Origin: a virus
IMG/VR virus record: IMGVR_UViG_3300017746_000001
Coordinates: 1 to 64,000 of that record
DNA: 64,000 bases
Strand: one strand, 5' to 3'
Position numbers and translations under genes: made by a program
Shown: positions 39,306-48,443 of the stretch, one piece after another
Numbering within the stretch: the stretch's first letter is position 1
How the letters are laid out: every line of letters starts with the position of its first letter
The notes under the pieces: generated by a model
Database searches by the model: none
What the model was told of the DNA's origin: nothing
What the model saw: the letters and a program-made list of their open reading frames with translations, nothing else

Positions 39306-42040
39306 CAGATGAAGCCTCCTACTTGCGTTATTGGCGAAACTTCACCCGTGTATACTGCAGGTTCTAGAGACATTGAGTCACTTTGCTTGCCATATGCTAT
39401 CAAAACAGCCATCAGGAATCCCTCTCCCCTTTCTTCCTCTACTGCAGAGATGAATGCGTCTACCATTTCAGCATATCTTCCAGGCTTGTAGTATGAAAGT
39501 GCCTTTGCCGTATGATAGGCTGCCGCTACTTCGGTAAATGCTTCTGTCGATAGGGGGTTGCTACCATAAGCCCATGAAAGGAAATCAGAAATCTCTTCCT
39601 TGTTTCTCTTACGATCTATCGCGGCAAAGTCGCTAGGTAGAGAAGGCATCCATGTAGGTACTGAAATTTTGAGTTTAGCCTTTGACTTTGCTAAGAACCT
39701 CAATACTGCTGCGAACGCATAAGGTTCAGGGGGGTCGCCTTCTGCATCAGTCAGTAAGGCTTTCCAGAACTCGGGCAGGTTTGCATCTTTCGCGTTCGTA
39801 CCTCTTGAACGCATTCTAATTGGATAAAACGCCAATCTGTAATATGACAATACTATCAATGCTAGATTGTTCATCAATGTGGTTTCTTTCAATTTAACAT
39901 CAAATTCAGTTGTTGGTGCTTGGAAGAATGTAGGCACCCCCGAATCATCGACTGCGGAAATCGAGATAAGTCCTAGTTCGGCAAGCGACCACACGCACAT
40001 TAGCTTCGCTGGATTTTTACTGTATTGCTCGAATACTAGCGATTGGCCTAACGCGGTGATACCTTCGTTTCTTTCAGATGACCTTACTGCTGCTTCAAAA
40101 ATTGTCACGAGTTGTTCGTGGTGCAACATCGCATGATATGTTGCAGGCCCAGGGGTGTCGTATGTCCCTATTAGTGAGGCTACTGCTATATCGAAAGGAG
40201 ATTTTGTCCTTTCTCTTTCTCCGATTGCGATAGAGTTTTTCTTTATTATGTAAAGCAAGATATTCCCTAGTGCTTGAAATGCCCTTGATAATCCATAATC
40301 CTCTTCACCAAGTTCGTCAGAAGATATTACTTGGTCTAGCATAAATATTCTCGAAACATACAACTCGTCGTAAACATTATCCAGAACAGGTTCGAATAAT
40401 GCATATTCACCTTGAGTGTATCTTCCCGCGCCCATTGAAGGATCATCTTTGGTTTCGCCCTCTAAAGGATTGTAAATGTGTTTCCATACAACTTCCCATT
40501 GTTTCAGACCCATATTCTTAGTTGCTACATTACCAAATTTTCTGCGGAAATTTTTATCTAATCGTTTCTCTATTTCTGATTCTGTTATCTTGGCTTTGTC
40601 GAGAACAAATCTTTGGTCATTGAAATATTCATTGTCAACATCACTTACCACTATTATTTTGTCATCAGTTATGTTTACGATTTTGACTGTTGTATATGCA
40701 GCAGTTTCAATATAATAATCTATATCTCTCATCTCGCTTATCAATTCATCTAATGCTTCGTTGTCGTTTTCATCCTCGTACTTCTGCTTAATGAGTAGCA
40801 GATTTGCTTCTCTATCATCCCAATCAAAATTTACATCAATTGACAAGAAATCTTGCATAATCTCTCTACCGTTGTCAGCCGTATATGCTAGAAGCATCCA
40901 GTTAGGTATATTGATTGTATCGTTAACAGTCACTCTATCTGTTGTGTATTCCTCTGTGGTTTTGTTGATATTACTAAAGATTTTGAAGTCCCCTCCAGAT
41001 TCAGCACCTCCAAGTATCATTTCCTCAATATATACGAAAACATCTTCTAATATTTCAGAATCAACGCAGTAGTATGCACCATATTTTTTTTCTCTTGGTA
41101 GTGTTTTGATTAGATTTGCTACACCCTTTTTGAATTTGGTTTTGCTGAAGCTTGGTAGCATCGAGTATATGTTCTGCAGAATTCCTATCTCAGTTGTCCC
41201 TGCACCGCCTGATGTTTCTCTATCCACAACGGCAGGCTTTGTTTTATCCGCTTCAATGGGTTCGTTGAATCTGATTGTTGTTTGAAGAGGAAGGATGTCA
41301 TATATTCTATCAATTCCTGTCTCATCCTCTGGTGCAAGATTGATTGCATCGGTAATAAGAGTTTCAATGTCTTCAGATAATTCAGATATTCTCTGGATTT
41401 CTTCTTGTTTCAAATTGAATGCTTCGTCGGCCTGTTTTGATAGCATTGCTGCTATATATCTTGACGCATAATAGTGTACTAACGGAGTTGAGGCGACTTT
41501 TTTCCCCCCATCTTCTCCTCTTTTGTTCTTTGAGTTTGGAATTGCTTTTTGGTATTCTTTTATTTTCTGGTCTAGACGCTTGATCTGTGGTTGCGTAAGA
41601 CCTGTTTTGTTCATTGTTGGTTTTTCTGGTCGAGAAATTGGTAGTGCAACCTTTAGGTTATTATCATTTAAATTTCTTATGTCCATCCCTCCGTTTGGCC
41701 TAGGAAGAATAGGCGACCAATCGGCAAAGTCTGTGTTTTGGTAGTTTGCATTTTTTCCTGAAAGGACTTCCTTTACAGTCCCATTAGTTTTTAGATTGTT
41801 TTCGTCTATGAATTTTCCGAAGGTATCTGCTTCAAGAAAATGAAGAGATACCAATGCAGACGGACCATCGAGGACTATGCCTTTGGCGTTTTTTCCTGCA
41901 GCGCCTTTTAGGTCTGGTATTTCCGAATCTGTGTCCATCAAGTCATTGTATTCTTTGAATGTTTGCCCATCTGCTCTTAATGTCCCAAACCCGACTTTGT
42001 GTTCGAGTGCTTTTTCGAGAGTATCAATGGATTCCGGCAC
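39305..42040 (-). CDS. Large acidic virion-like protein, unknown
   Basis: 911 residues from GTG 42040, preceded by GAGGGGAT. Acidic, alpha/beta, with no membrane segment and few Cys. The N-terminal third holds helical SELSEDIETLITDAINLAPE; the middle has repeated beta segments (TTVKIVNITDDKIIVVSDVD). The last third is helix-rich and ends ITQVGGFI. Unlike its neighbours it lacks a clear K-x-NPP joint. Its stop overlaps the next start. Unknown family; size and position suggest an abundant structural or scaffold protein. Confidence 0.6.
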   Translation of the reverse strand: MPESIDTLEKALEHKVGFGTLRADGQTFKEYNDLMDTDSEIPDLKGAAGKNAKGIVLDGPSALVSLHFLEADTFGKFIDENNLKTNGTVKEVLSGKNANYQNTDFADWSPILPRPNGGMDIRNLNDNNLKVALPISRPEKPTMNKTGLTQPQIKRLDQKIKEYQKAIPNSKNKRGEDGGKKVASTPLVHYYASRYIAAMLSKQADEAFNLKQEEIQRISELSEDIETLITDAINLAPEDETGIDRIYDILPLQTTIRFNEPIEADKTKPAVVDRETSGGAGTTEIGILQNIYSMLPSFSKTKFKKGVANLIKTLPREKKYGAYYCVDSEILEDVFVYIEEMILGGAESGGDFKIFSNINKTTEEYTTDRVTVNDTINIPNWMLLAYTADNGREIMQDFLSIDVNFDWDDREANLLLIKQKYEDENDNEALDELISEMRDIDYYIETAAYTTVKIVNITDDKIIVVSDVDNEYFNDQRFVLDKAKITESEIEKRLDKNFRRKFGNVATKNMGLKQWEVVWKHIYNPLEGETKDDPSMGAGRYTQGEYALFEPVLDNVYDELYVSRIFMLDQVISSDELGEEDYGLSRAFQALGNILLYIIKKNSIAIGERERTKSPFDIAVASLIGTYDTPGPATYHAMLHHEQLVTIFEAAVRSSERNEGITALGQSLVFEQYSKNPAKLMCVWSLAELGLISISAVDDSGVPTFFQAPTTEFDVKLKETTLMNNLALIVLSYYRLAFYPIRMRSRGTNAKDANLPEFWKALLTDAEGDPPEPYAFAAVLRFLAKSKAKLKISVPTWMPSLPSDFAAIDRKRNKEEISDFLSWAYGSNPLSTEAFTEVAAAYHTAKALSYYKPGRYAEMVDAFISAVEEERGEGFLMAVLIAYGKQSDSMSLEPAVYTGEVSPITQVGGFI

Positions 42041-42051
42041 ACCAAATCCCC

Positions 42052-42255
42052 TCAGACATCTTCATCTCTTGCTGCAGAAATCGCTCCCGATATAGTTTGA
42101 ATGATTAGCAGGTTAGCTACACCCAACGCTAATGCATAGAATCCAAATCGGACTGGATTTGAAAATATTCCAATAGGGCCGTAAAGTGCCTGATCTAATT
42201 CTCTAGAGAAGGTGTTTTGTATTGCGTTCACTTCTTTGTTCAAATCAAAACTCAT
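42052..42255 (-). CDS. Small membrane protein with FSNP motif before the helix
   Basis: 67 residues from ATG 42255, chosen because GGTGGATTAAG precedes it (another start lies at 42282). MSFDLNKEVNAIQNTFSREL, then GIFSNPVRFGFYALALGVAN, then a polar DEDV end. The SNP motif directly before the hydrophobic segment repeats the pattern in several small membrane proteins here. Likely a one-helix virion membrane protein. Confidence 0.65.
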   Translation of the reverse strand: MSFDLNKEVNAIQNTFSRELDQALYGPIGIFSNPVRFGFYALALGVANLLIIQTISGAISAARDEDV

Positions 42256-42256
42256 C

Positions 42257-42853
42257 TTAATCCACCAACCATAGTTTACCATCTGCTCTTTCTTCTATCT
42301 TCCAATCGCCACCAAGTATCATCATTATTCTATCATAACCAGGAGGAGGGCAAGTCACATACAACTTAGGTGGATCTCCACCCTCTTCTCCAAAATGATG
42401 TATGTAGTCGTCTTGCTCGCCATTCTTGTTAGTCTTACCAGATGTGTAGCCTATGAACGGGCAATCCCCCTCTCCTAGTGCCACTAAAGGACTGTTCTCA
42501 TCAGGAAGCCAAACTGTCTTTGATACGATTTCCGTTGGTTCTGCACCGTTGAATTGCCTATACAGGTCTATTGCATCACCATCGACTTTTGTTTTCTTGG
42601 ATTTCTTTTTTCCTCCAAGATGAGGATTCAACTTGGCCTTTACCTTCTTAGTTGGTAAAATCCACTTCTTTGATATTTTGTTGGGTGCTGTGCCGTCTTT
42701 GAAATTGACATCGTGGCCCCAGGACTTGAGTCCTCTGCAAAGAGCTTCTAATCCGAGTAAGTGGTGTGTGGCGTTAGAGTTGCCATCGAATGTGACTATG
42801 AAATCACCGTTCTTCTCTTCCATAGTCACCTCCCACTTCGACTTCTTTGCCAT
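42257..42853 (-). CDS. Unknown protein with Lys-rich linker
   Basis: 198 residues; ATG 42853 follows GAGGTGATATA. Residues 1-70 form a small alpha/beta domain (WEVTMEEKNGDFIVTFDGNS, LLGLEALCRGLKSWGHDV). A basic linker KLNPHLGGKKKSKKTKV near 75-90 carries an NP motif, and the rest is a beta-rich acidic domain ending GKLWLVD. It lies 4 bases after the 1,068-residue gene. Two domains joined by a basic NP linker again fits the polyprotein pattern. Family unknown. Confidence 0.6.
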   Translation of the reverse strand: MAKKSKWEVTMEEKNGDFIVTFDGNSNATHHLLGLEALCRGLKSWGHDVNFKDGTAPNKISKKWILPTKKVKAKLNPHLGGKKKSKKTKVDGDAIDLYRQFNGAEPTEIVSKTVWLPDENSPLVALGEGDCPFIGYTSGKTNKNGEQDDYIHHFGEEGGDPPKLYVTCPPPGYDRIMMILGGDWKIEERADGKLWLVD

Positions 42854-42857
42854 TATA

Positions 42858-45800
42858 TCACCTCATTTCGTATTTTGCACCGCAGTCGTGGCACTTGTAT
42901 ATCCTGCCATTCTTCATCAATTTCACTTCGCTACCACATGGCTTGCTTCGCTTGGTTTTCTTGTAAGTGCATTTCAATTTGGGAGATGATTCCGCCCTAC
43001 TTGTGTATTCTCCTGACTTGAATTTATCATGGCCGCACTTCTCGCACTTGTCTTTGAGGCTTTTCATCGTCTGCCTGTGTCCACATTTTTGACATTCTGC
43101 AGTTATTGGGTTGCTCTTTGGAGGTTTAGTCATCTTGATAGCGTCTGCAGTAGCGATCAGAGTCAGAGTAACTGTTTGCGAAATCATCTCGTAGTCTACT
43201 TTCAAGTTGGCAACAGCGTTGCCTCCTTTTGCTTTCGCTCTGTCAGAGAGTTCTTGTTGCATACTTGCTATAGCCATAGCCATTCTTTTTTCGGCCATTG
43301 ATGTCCTTCCACCAATAAGTCCTCGGTATATGCCTTGAACTGTCTCGCCAATATCTTTTACGAAGTTTCTTCCGATTTGGACTTCGGATGAAACCAGGCC
43401 TTTGTTAGTGAACTTAGATGATGGCGCACCTGCGTAAATAGGGAGAACATTTGCGGGGTTGCTCTTTACCTCGCCTCGAGCGAATTTATTTTGAAAACTC
43501 TTTGAGAATTTTGGTTTTGACTGAGGTATCGTATTGAATCCTTTCTTGTTGGCTTTACCTATTTCTTTTTGAGATACTACGATATACACATTCCCCTTTT
43601 GCATTATCACATATTCTTGACCGTGTTCTGCCGCCACCATATCTTGTAGTGCTTTGGCATGATTTAATCCATTTGCTTGAAGAGAGGCAGGTAAAGGAGG
43701 GTTTTTCTTAGTTGGTCCTTTACCAAAATCCACATCACCACTTGACTTTATGAAACCAATTAATTTCTCTTTATTTTCTTTGTCATATCGGTCTACATCT
43801 TTCCAAAACTCGTATAATTTAAGGGGGCTTCCGGCTACTGCTTTATATTGTTCTGCAAGTTCCATTACTTTAGTCATGTCTCCTGTTCCCATTGCGTCCT
43901 TGCCTGATAGGAGGGCTCCCGTATTTGTCTCTACGGTGCTGTCATCTTCTTCGGTGGCTTCTGCTTCCTCTTCTTTTCTATCCGCTTCTGCCTTAGAGGT
44001 CCACTGGTCGAATTCTTCGAATACTGGGCCTGAGTTTGATTGGAAGTCTATTCCGGCCTGGCCTATTTTTCCGAGTAAATCGCTAGGAAGGCCAGGGCGC
44101 TCTCCGGAGTCTCCTTCCCATGTGTCTTTCCACAATTTCTTCGCATATTCTTTGTTCTCTTTTTTAGTCTTCGCCGCATCATCGGATTTATTATGATAGG
44201 CTGCAAGCTTCCTAAAGAAGTTGATTTTTTTATCATAGTCTAGAATATCTTGTGAAAGTTCTGTGCCGTATGGCATGATGCTTGCCCTGCTCGTTACCCC
44301 TAGACCTTCGATTGCTCTCTCTGCAATACTAGGTTCTTCAACCGCAGGCTCCGTATCACCTAGAGGGTTAAGCATAGTGTAAAGCAACAGAGTCTCTGCT
44401 TCTTTCAGATCATAGTTGTATAGTGACTTCGCTCTAGCGGCAATGATGAATAATAAGTCAAGGCCGTTAATCCTTCCTTGTGGGTCTTGTGCTACTTCTG
44501 CATACTCATCTAATATTTGCATTGTTGGGATGACCCATTTCGAACTCCAACCCTTCGGTTGTTTTCTAAATCCGCCCGAGAATAGAGGCACCAAGTAAAA
44601 TCCACTCGTGCCTTTAATCGGGAACGCTAGTTGCATTTTCACTAATTCATCCATCTTTCTTTTCTTAATTTTCATATTTTTTTGGTTATCATTACCATCA
44701 ACACCTCCTACAAGGAAGAGGTCTTCGAATGATTCTCCATCGACTCTGTCATTATTCGCCCTGTCTAAACTATAATTGATATTTCTACGAATGTTTGCTG
44801 ATGTGATTTTTTCTGCAGCGCCGAAATCCCTGAATCCAATGTCAATCACGCCTTTTGTAGATTCGAATGCCCTTGAGGACGCATTGAAGATTGCCTTTGC
44901 CGCCTCATTTTCATTTTGATTAAAGGCTGCAAGTAGTCTGTTTGCAGATTTTTCCGCGTTTTGTCTAACGAACACAGGTGTTGGGGTTGAATCTTTTTTT
45001 GACGGAGAGACTTCTCCAAGGAGGAAGTCCCACCATGCATTATATTTGGGTTTCTTTGGAGGCCTTTGGTTTTGCCCTAGGTCAAATATGTAGTGTATTA
45101 CATGAGGCTCTGTCATATTGACTGCAGTAGGAGCTATACTGTTCAGGAACTTTTCATTCAAACCTTTTGACTCACTTTGAGTGCCGAGATAAGGCGATAT
45201 TTTTTGCAAATATGGCACATTGTTTAGCCTTGTACCGTGATATGCATTAATTATCCTCGCGAAATCTTTCTGTGTTCTTTCTGTCCTGTCTATGTATTTT
45301 TCATGTCCCTTCAACAAACCGTCAATAAGTGTTTCACGGCTTATTCCTGTAGTTTCTAGATAATTGTCAATCTGTTCTCCACTTACTTCTCCAGGTACTC
45401 CGATTAATCTTGCCATGTCTTCATAACTATTGTAAATTCTAGTTCTGATTTGATCTCTAAGTTGTCTTGCATTTTTAGATGAGACAACTTCGGAACTTGT
45501 AGGTTTGAATCCACGAATTTGCGCTCTTATCCTCTTGTCTGTCGAACCCCTTAGTTTGATAGGTCGAGCAGATGGTGATTTGAAACCGGAAGTAATCTCT
45601 GCCATAGTACGGAATGTCCCTGCTTCATTCATCCTTTTTGCTTGATCTATCTTAGCCATATCGGGAAATAACTTTCTAGATAATTCAGATGACTCGAATC
45701 TTTCTACGGCCTCTGTCGCTTTAGTAGCACTTTCTTCTTCGCTCTCGAAAGGATTGTTCAAAATTATTTTTTCGCTTGGTAAGATGTATATTTTGTCTTC

Positions 45801-46064
45801 GTTGATTACTGCATTCATAGCAGACATCAAATCTATTTCTGTGAGGACTGTCATATCTTTTTTCTTGTTGTATCTCCCTTTTGCTATGACAGTTTCATTA
45901 TTTTGGAATCTGTCGCTTGTCAAAGAGCCCCCATGACCCTTTCTCTTTATTTCATCTCTCTTCATGGCTAATATCGGCATGAAAGCGGCAATTTTCCTGT
46001 CTTTGATTTTATCTCTTTCTTTCCTTGAGAAATTCAGAGGAGTTATTCGCCCTTTTACATTCAT
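42858..46064 (-). CDS. 1,068-residue multidomain protein with YbjQ-like and zinc-ribbon modules
   Basis: Residues 1-785 are a long unrecognised region, partly helical (SDLLGKIGQAGIDFQSNSGP) and with a Glu-rich stretch near 700. TKKNPPLPAS at 785 opens a ~80-residue unit. VKSNPANVLPIYAG at 867 opens a YbjQ/UPF0145-like domain (868-983: GRNFVKDIGETVQGIYRGL, GGRTSMAEKR, AKAKGGNAVANLKVDYE). PPKSNPITAECQKCGH at 983 opens a tail with CQKC, CEKC and CHDC zinc-ribbon pairs. Each recognisable module begins right after an SNP/NPP motif, the clearest support for a processed polyprotein. Function of the whole is unknown. Confidence 0.7.
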   Translation of the reverse strand: MNVKGRITPLNFSRKERDKIKDRKIAAFMPILAMKRDEIKRKGHGGSLTSDRFQNNETVIAKGRYNKKKDMTVLTEIDLMSAMNAVINEDKIYILPSEKIILNNPFESEEESATKATEAVERFESSELSRKLFPDMAKIDQAKRMNEAGTFRTMAEITSGFKSPSARPIKLRGSTDKRIRAQIRGFKPTSSEVVSSKNARQLRDQIRTRIYNSYEDMARLIGVPGEVSGEQIDNYLETTGISRETLIDGLLKGHEKYIDRTERTQKDFARIINAYHGTRLNNVPYLQKISPYLGTQSESKGLNEKFLNSIAPTAVNMTEPHVIHYIFDLGQNQRPPKKPKYNAWWDFLLGEVSPSKKDSTPTPVFVRQNAEKSANRLLAAFNQNENEAAKAIFNASSRAFESTKGVIDIGFRDFGAAEKITSANIRRNINYSLDRANNDRVDGESFEDLFLVGGVDGNDNQKNMKIKKRKMDELVKMQLAFPIKGTSGFYLVPLFSGGFRKQPKGWSSKWVIPTMQILDEYAEVAQDPQGRINGLDLLFIIAARAKSLYNYDLKEAETLLLYTMLNPLGDTEPAVEEPSIAERAIEGLGVTSRASIMPYGTELSQDILDYDKKINFFRKLAAYHNKSDDAAKTKKENKEYAKKLWKDTWEGDSGERPGLPSDLLGKIGQAGIDFQSNSGPVFEEFDQWTSKAEADRKEEEAEATEEDDSTVETNTGALLSGKDAMGTGDMTKVMELAEQYKAVAGSPLKLYEFWKDVDRYDKENKEKLIGFIKSSGDVDFGKGPTKKNPPLPASLQANGLNHAKALQDMVAAEHGQEYVIMQKGNVYIVVSQKEIGKANKKGFNTIPQSKPKFSKSFQNKFARGEVKSNPANVLPIYAGAPSSKFTNKGLVSSEVQIGRNFVKDIGETVQGIYRGLIGGRTSMAEKRMAMAIASMQQELSDRAKAKGGNAVANLKVDYEMISQTVTLTLIATADAIKMTKPPKSNPITAECQKCGHRQTMKSLKDKCEKCGHDKFKSGEYTSRAESSPKLKCTYKKTKRSKPCGSEVKLMKNGRIYKCHDCGAKYEMR

Positions 46065-48433
46065 TTTTTAGCCCCCCATCTAAGTGCTACTGGACCCATT
46101 TTCTTGCCACCCGATAGTCTAGCATCATATACTAGGCTACCATTTAGTTGTACTTGAGAAACATACAAGTTGCTTGCGTTTTCTATTCCAGGTGAATGAC
46201 CTTCTGATTGGAATTGTTTCGCTACACCTCGGTTGTAATTTACCTTTTTTGATTTGACTAACGGATCGTATGAACCCTTTACAGTTAAGTCTTTGACGAA
46301 AGTTAGATTTCCGAAATCTCTTTCTATTCGCTTGAGGAGTTTTCTGACTTGTGCTGTTGACTTTGAGCCTTTGCTAGCTACAAGCCTACCCGATGAAAGG
46401 TCGTGCTTGGCTAAAATTCTAGGGAGAATGATTCTGTGAGGCACTAAGTTCCCGTTGTCCTTTCTCTTAGCATAGAGAATTTGCATCTTAGGATGACCTT
46501 TGTCCACTTGGTTTCCACTTTTGTCTAATGCGGCTTGCAATAGTTGTTTGGAACCGTACTTCTTACCTCGCCACCTTAGTTTGTCCGGTATTTGCCCTTT
46601 GCCATAGTTATCATACAATTGCTTCAAATCCTCTTCCTTCACTACCTTTTTTAGATACTTCATAGATGGGTGCTTTTCGGTTAGAGTTTTCACATCTATT
46701 TGACTTCTTGGCACTACATCAATTGCTATGGCCTTACCTATTGCCCCCCTAGGGTTCTTCTTCACCTTGCCCCTTCCAGTCTCGGTTTGTCTCAAATCAA
46801 TTTCTCCACCAATTTCTGTGGCGGAATCTACTTCTTCTACTAATGCGGCATCTGTGAATGCGTCGCTGTAATTCTTCGCTCTCCCTAGATCTTCGACGAA
46901 GAAATCAGTAGGCAATATATAAAATGAATCTTCTTTCGCAATTGATGTCGGCCATTTCTTACCAGGCACCTTCCTCAAAGTTACTGTTAGAGTACCTTTT
47001 GGAACTAGGAAGTCGTTTTCTATACCTACTGAAAGGTTGGCGTGTATGATGAACCGTAGAGAAATCGAATCTTGATTAGGCCATTTTGAGAATATTTTTT
47101 TTTCAGGCGTGGATTTACCAGTCAATGCCGCATGGAAAATTGGGATCCAATTTGTTGTGAGATAATTTGCACTTGGTTTGATTGCTGTCAACCCCAATGT
47201 ACCTCTAGTGTTTTTGGTTTTAGCGATTTCAATGTTATCGTTACTGCCTCCCATTGCTAAGTTGCTTTGGTTTGCTGTTTTCATCACTTCATGCATTTTT
47301 GTTGATTTCCAACCATCTCTTGTCGGAGGCATCGACATATCTAGTGATACTAGCAAGGGCTCTGGACTTCCTTTGAATGAGATTTTCGCCTTGTTACTGT
47401 TGTTGTTGTTGTTGTTGTTGTTGCCGCCACCGCCACGATTACGATTGTGACTACTAGAAGCACTACGCCGATTGGCGACACTACCAGGGAGGTATGTCAA
47501 GGAAGATGCGGTGATTACGAACATATCCTTCAATCCTGTTTGGAATGTACTCAGATCCATTCCGTATTCATCTTGTATCGCATCTAGATTTTTCCTAGCA
47601 GTTCCTATTTCTCCCTTCTCGAATGCCTCAACAGCGTTTTTCGCTAGTTCGAATGCTTGGAAAATATGAGTCCCTATACCTTTTCCACTCGATGTCACTA
47701 TGTTTTTTGAGCTTTGAGAAAGTGCGATACTGAATTTCTGTAGGTTGCCATCCATAACAAGTCTCTTTAGGGCTTGAATTGCATCTATTTCCGAATCTTC
47801 CATCGGTTCTGGTCTTGGAAATATTTGCTCGCCAATTTGAGGGTCGTCTAATGTTATCTGAGCTATTGTATATCTGTTGTAAGAATTTACAGGCAGATTA
47901 TTTAGAATTCTTATATGAAGCCCAGGTAAGTCGTGAATATCTAGACCTCTGAAAGATTCCATCTTCTTAGAGAAATCTGGACATTGCGATATTATTTCTT
48001 TGTCCCAAGAAAGGTCAGAGACTTCGTTTCCTATTCTGAGTACACTCTTTTCGTTTGCACCCGTAATCATCCAGTATAGAAAATCCCCTATTACAGCCGC
48101 TTCGAATCTGTCATATCCATCCGGCACTTGAGACAAGTAGTTTGCATGGTCTCTATCACTATTGGACCAATCCTCTGCAAACTCGAACAATGTTTCCCTA
48201 ACAATTACAGGTAATTTTTCTGTATTGCTGTAATTCTTGATTTGTTTTTGTGTCAGAGAGTTTATCATGCCATACAAGTCATCTATTACAGGATATTTCG
48301 ATACTGTTGCTAGAGTTCTTTCCCTTCCTGGTTTTTTCAGCAATTTTGTTTTACTGAATGCCTTCGGTTGTTTATCATAGAATCTTTCTGAGTCTCCTAC
48401 CGGATTCTTCTTGATGACTTTCTTCCTTGGCAT
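46061..48433 (-). CDS. 790-residue virion-like protein with poly-Asn tract and NP joints
   Basis: It starts MPRKKVIKKNPVGDSERFYD, so an NP site lies 11 residues in. A long helical domain follows (to about 330), then a low-complexity GGGG plus poly-Asn tract from a TTG microsatellite (47398-47423). Next is a beta-rich region (PEPLLVSLDMSMPP, SLRFIIHANLSVG). KVKKNPRGAIGKAIAID near 560 opens a basic C-terminal domain (KLRWRGKKYGSKQLLQAALD, FVKDLTVKGSYDP). No enzyme motif is visible. Probably a structural protein cut at one or both NP sites. Confidence 0.65.
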   Translation of the reverse strand: MPRKKVIKKNPVGDSERFYDKQPKAFSKTKLLKKPGRERTLATVSKYPVIDDLYGMINSLTQKQIKNYSNTEKLPVIVRETLFEFAEDWSNSDRDHANYLSQVPDGYDRFEAAVIGDFLYWMITGANEKSVLRIGNEVSDLSWDKEIISQCPDFSKKMESFRGLDIHDLPGLHIRILNNLPVNSYNRYTIAQITLDDPQIGEQIFPRPEPMEDSEIDAIQALKRLVMDGNLQKFSIALSQSSKNIVTSSGKGIGTHIFQAFELAKNAVEAFEKGEIGTARKNLDAIQDEYGMDLSTFQTGLKDMFVITASSLTYLPGSVANRRSASSSHNRNRGGGGNNNNNNNNSNKAKISFKGSPEPLLVSLDMSMPPTRDGWKSTKMHEVMKTANQSNLAMGGSNDNIEIAKTKNTRGTLGLTAIKPSANYLTTNWIPIFHAALTGKSTPEKKIFSKWPNQDSISLRFIIHANLSVGIENDFLVPKGTLTVTLRKVPGKKWPTSIAKEDSFYILPTDFFVEDLGRAKNYSDAFTDAALVEEVDSATEIGGEIDLRQTETGRGKVKKNPRGAIGKAIAIDVVPRSQIDVKTLTEKHPSMKYLKKVVKEEDLKQLYDNYGKGQIPDKLRWRGKKYGSKQLLQAALDKSGNQVDKGHPKMQILYAKRKDNGNLVPHRIILPRILAKHDLSSGRLVASKGSKSTAQVRKLLKRIERDFGNLTFVKDLTVKGSYDPLVKSKKVNYNRGVAKQFQSEGHSPGIENASNLYVSQVQLNGSLVYDARLSGGKKMGPVALRWGAKK
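47398..47423. repeat. TGT trinucleotide microsatellite coding poly-Asn
   Basis: Eight TGT units plus TG in the plus strand give the Asn run in the 790-residue protein, next to a Gly run. It is a slippage-prone linker between domains. Confidence 0.8.
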
Positions 48434-48443
48434 TGTATCACAC

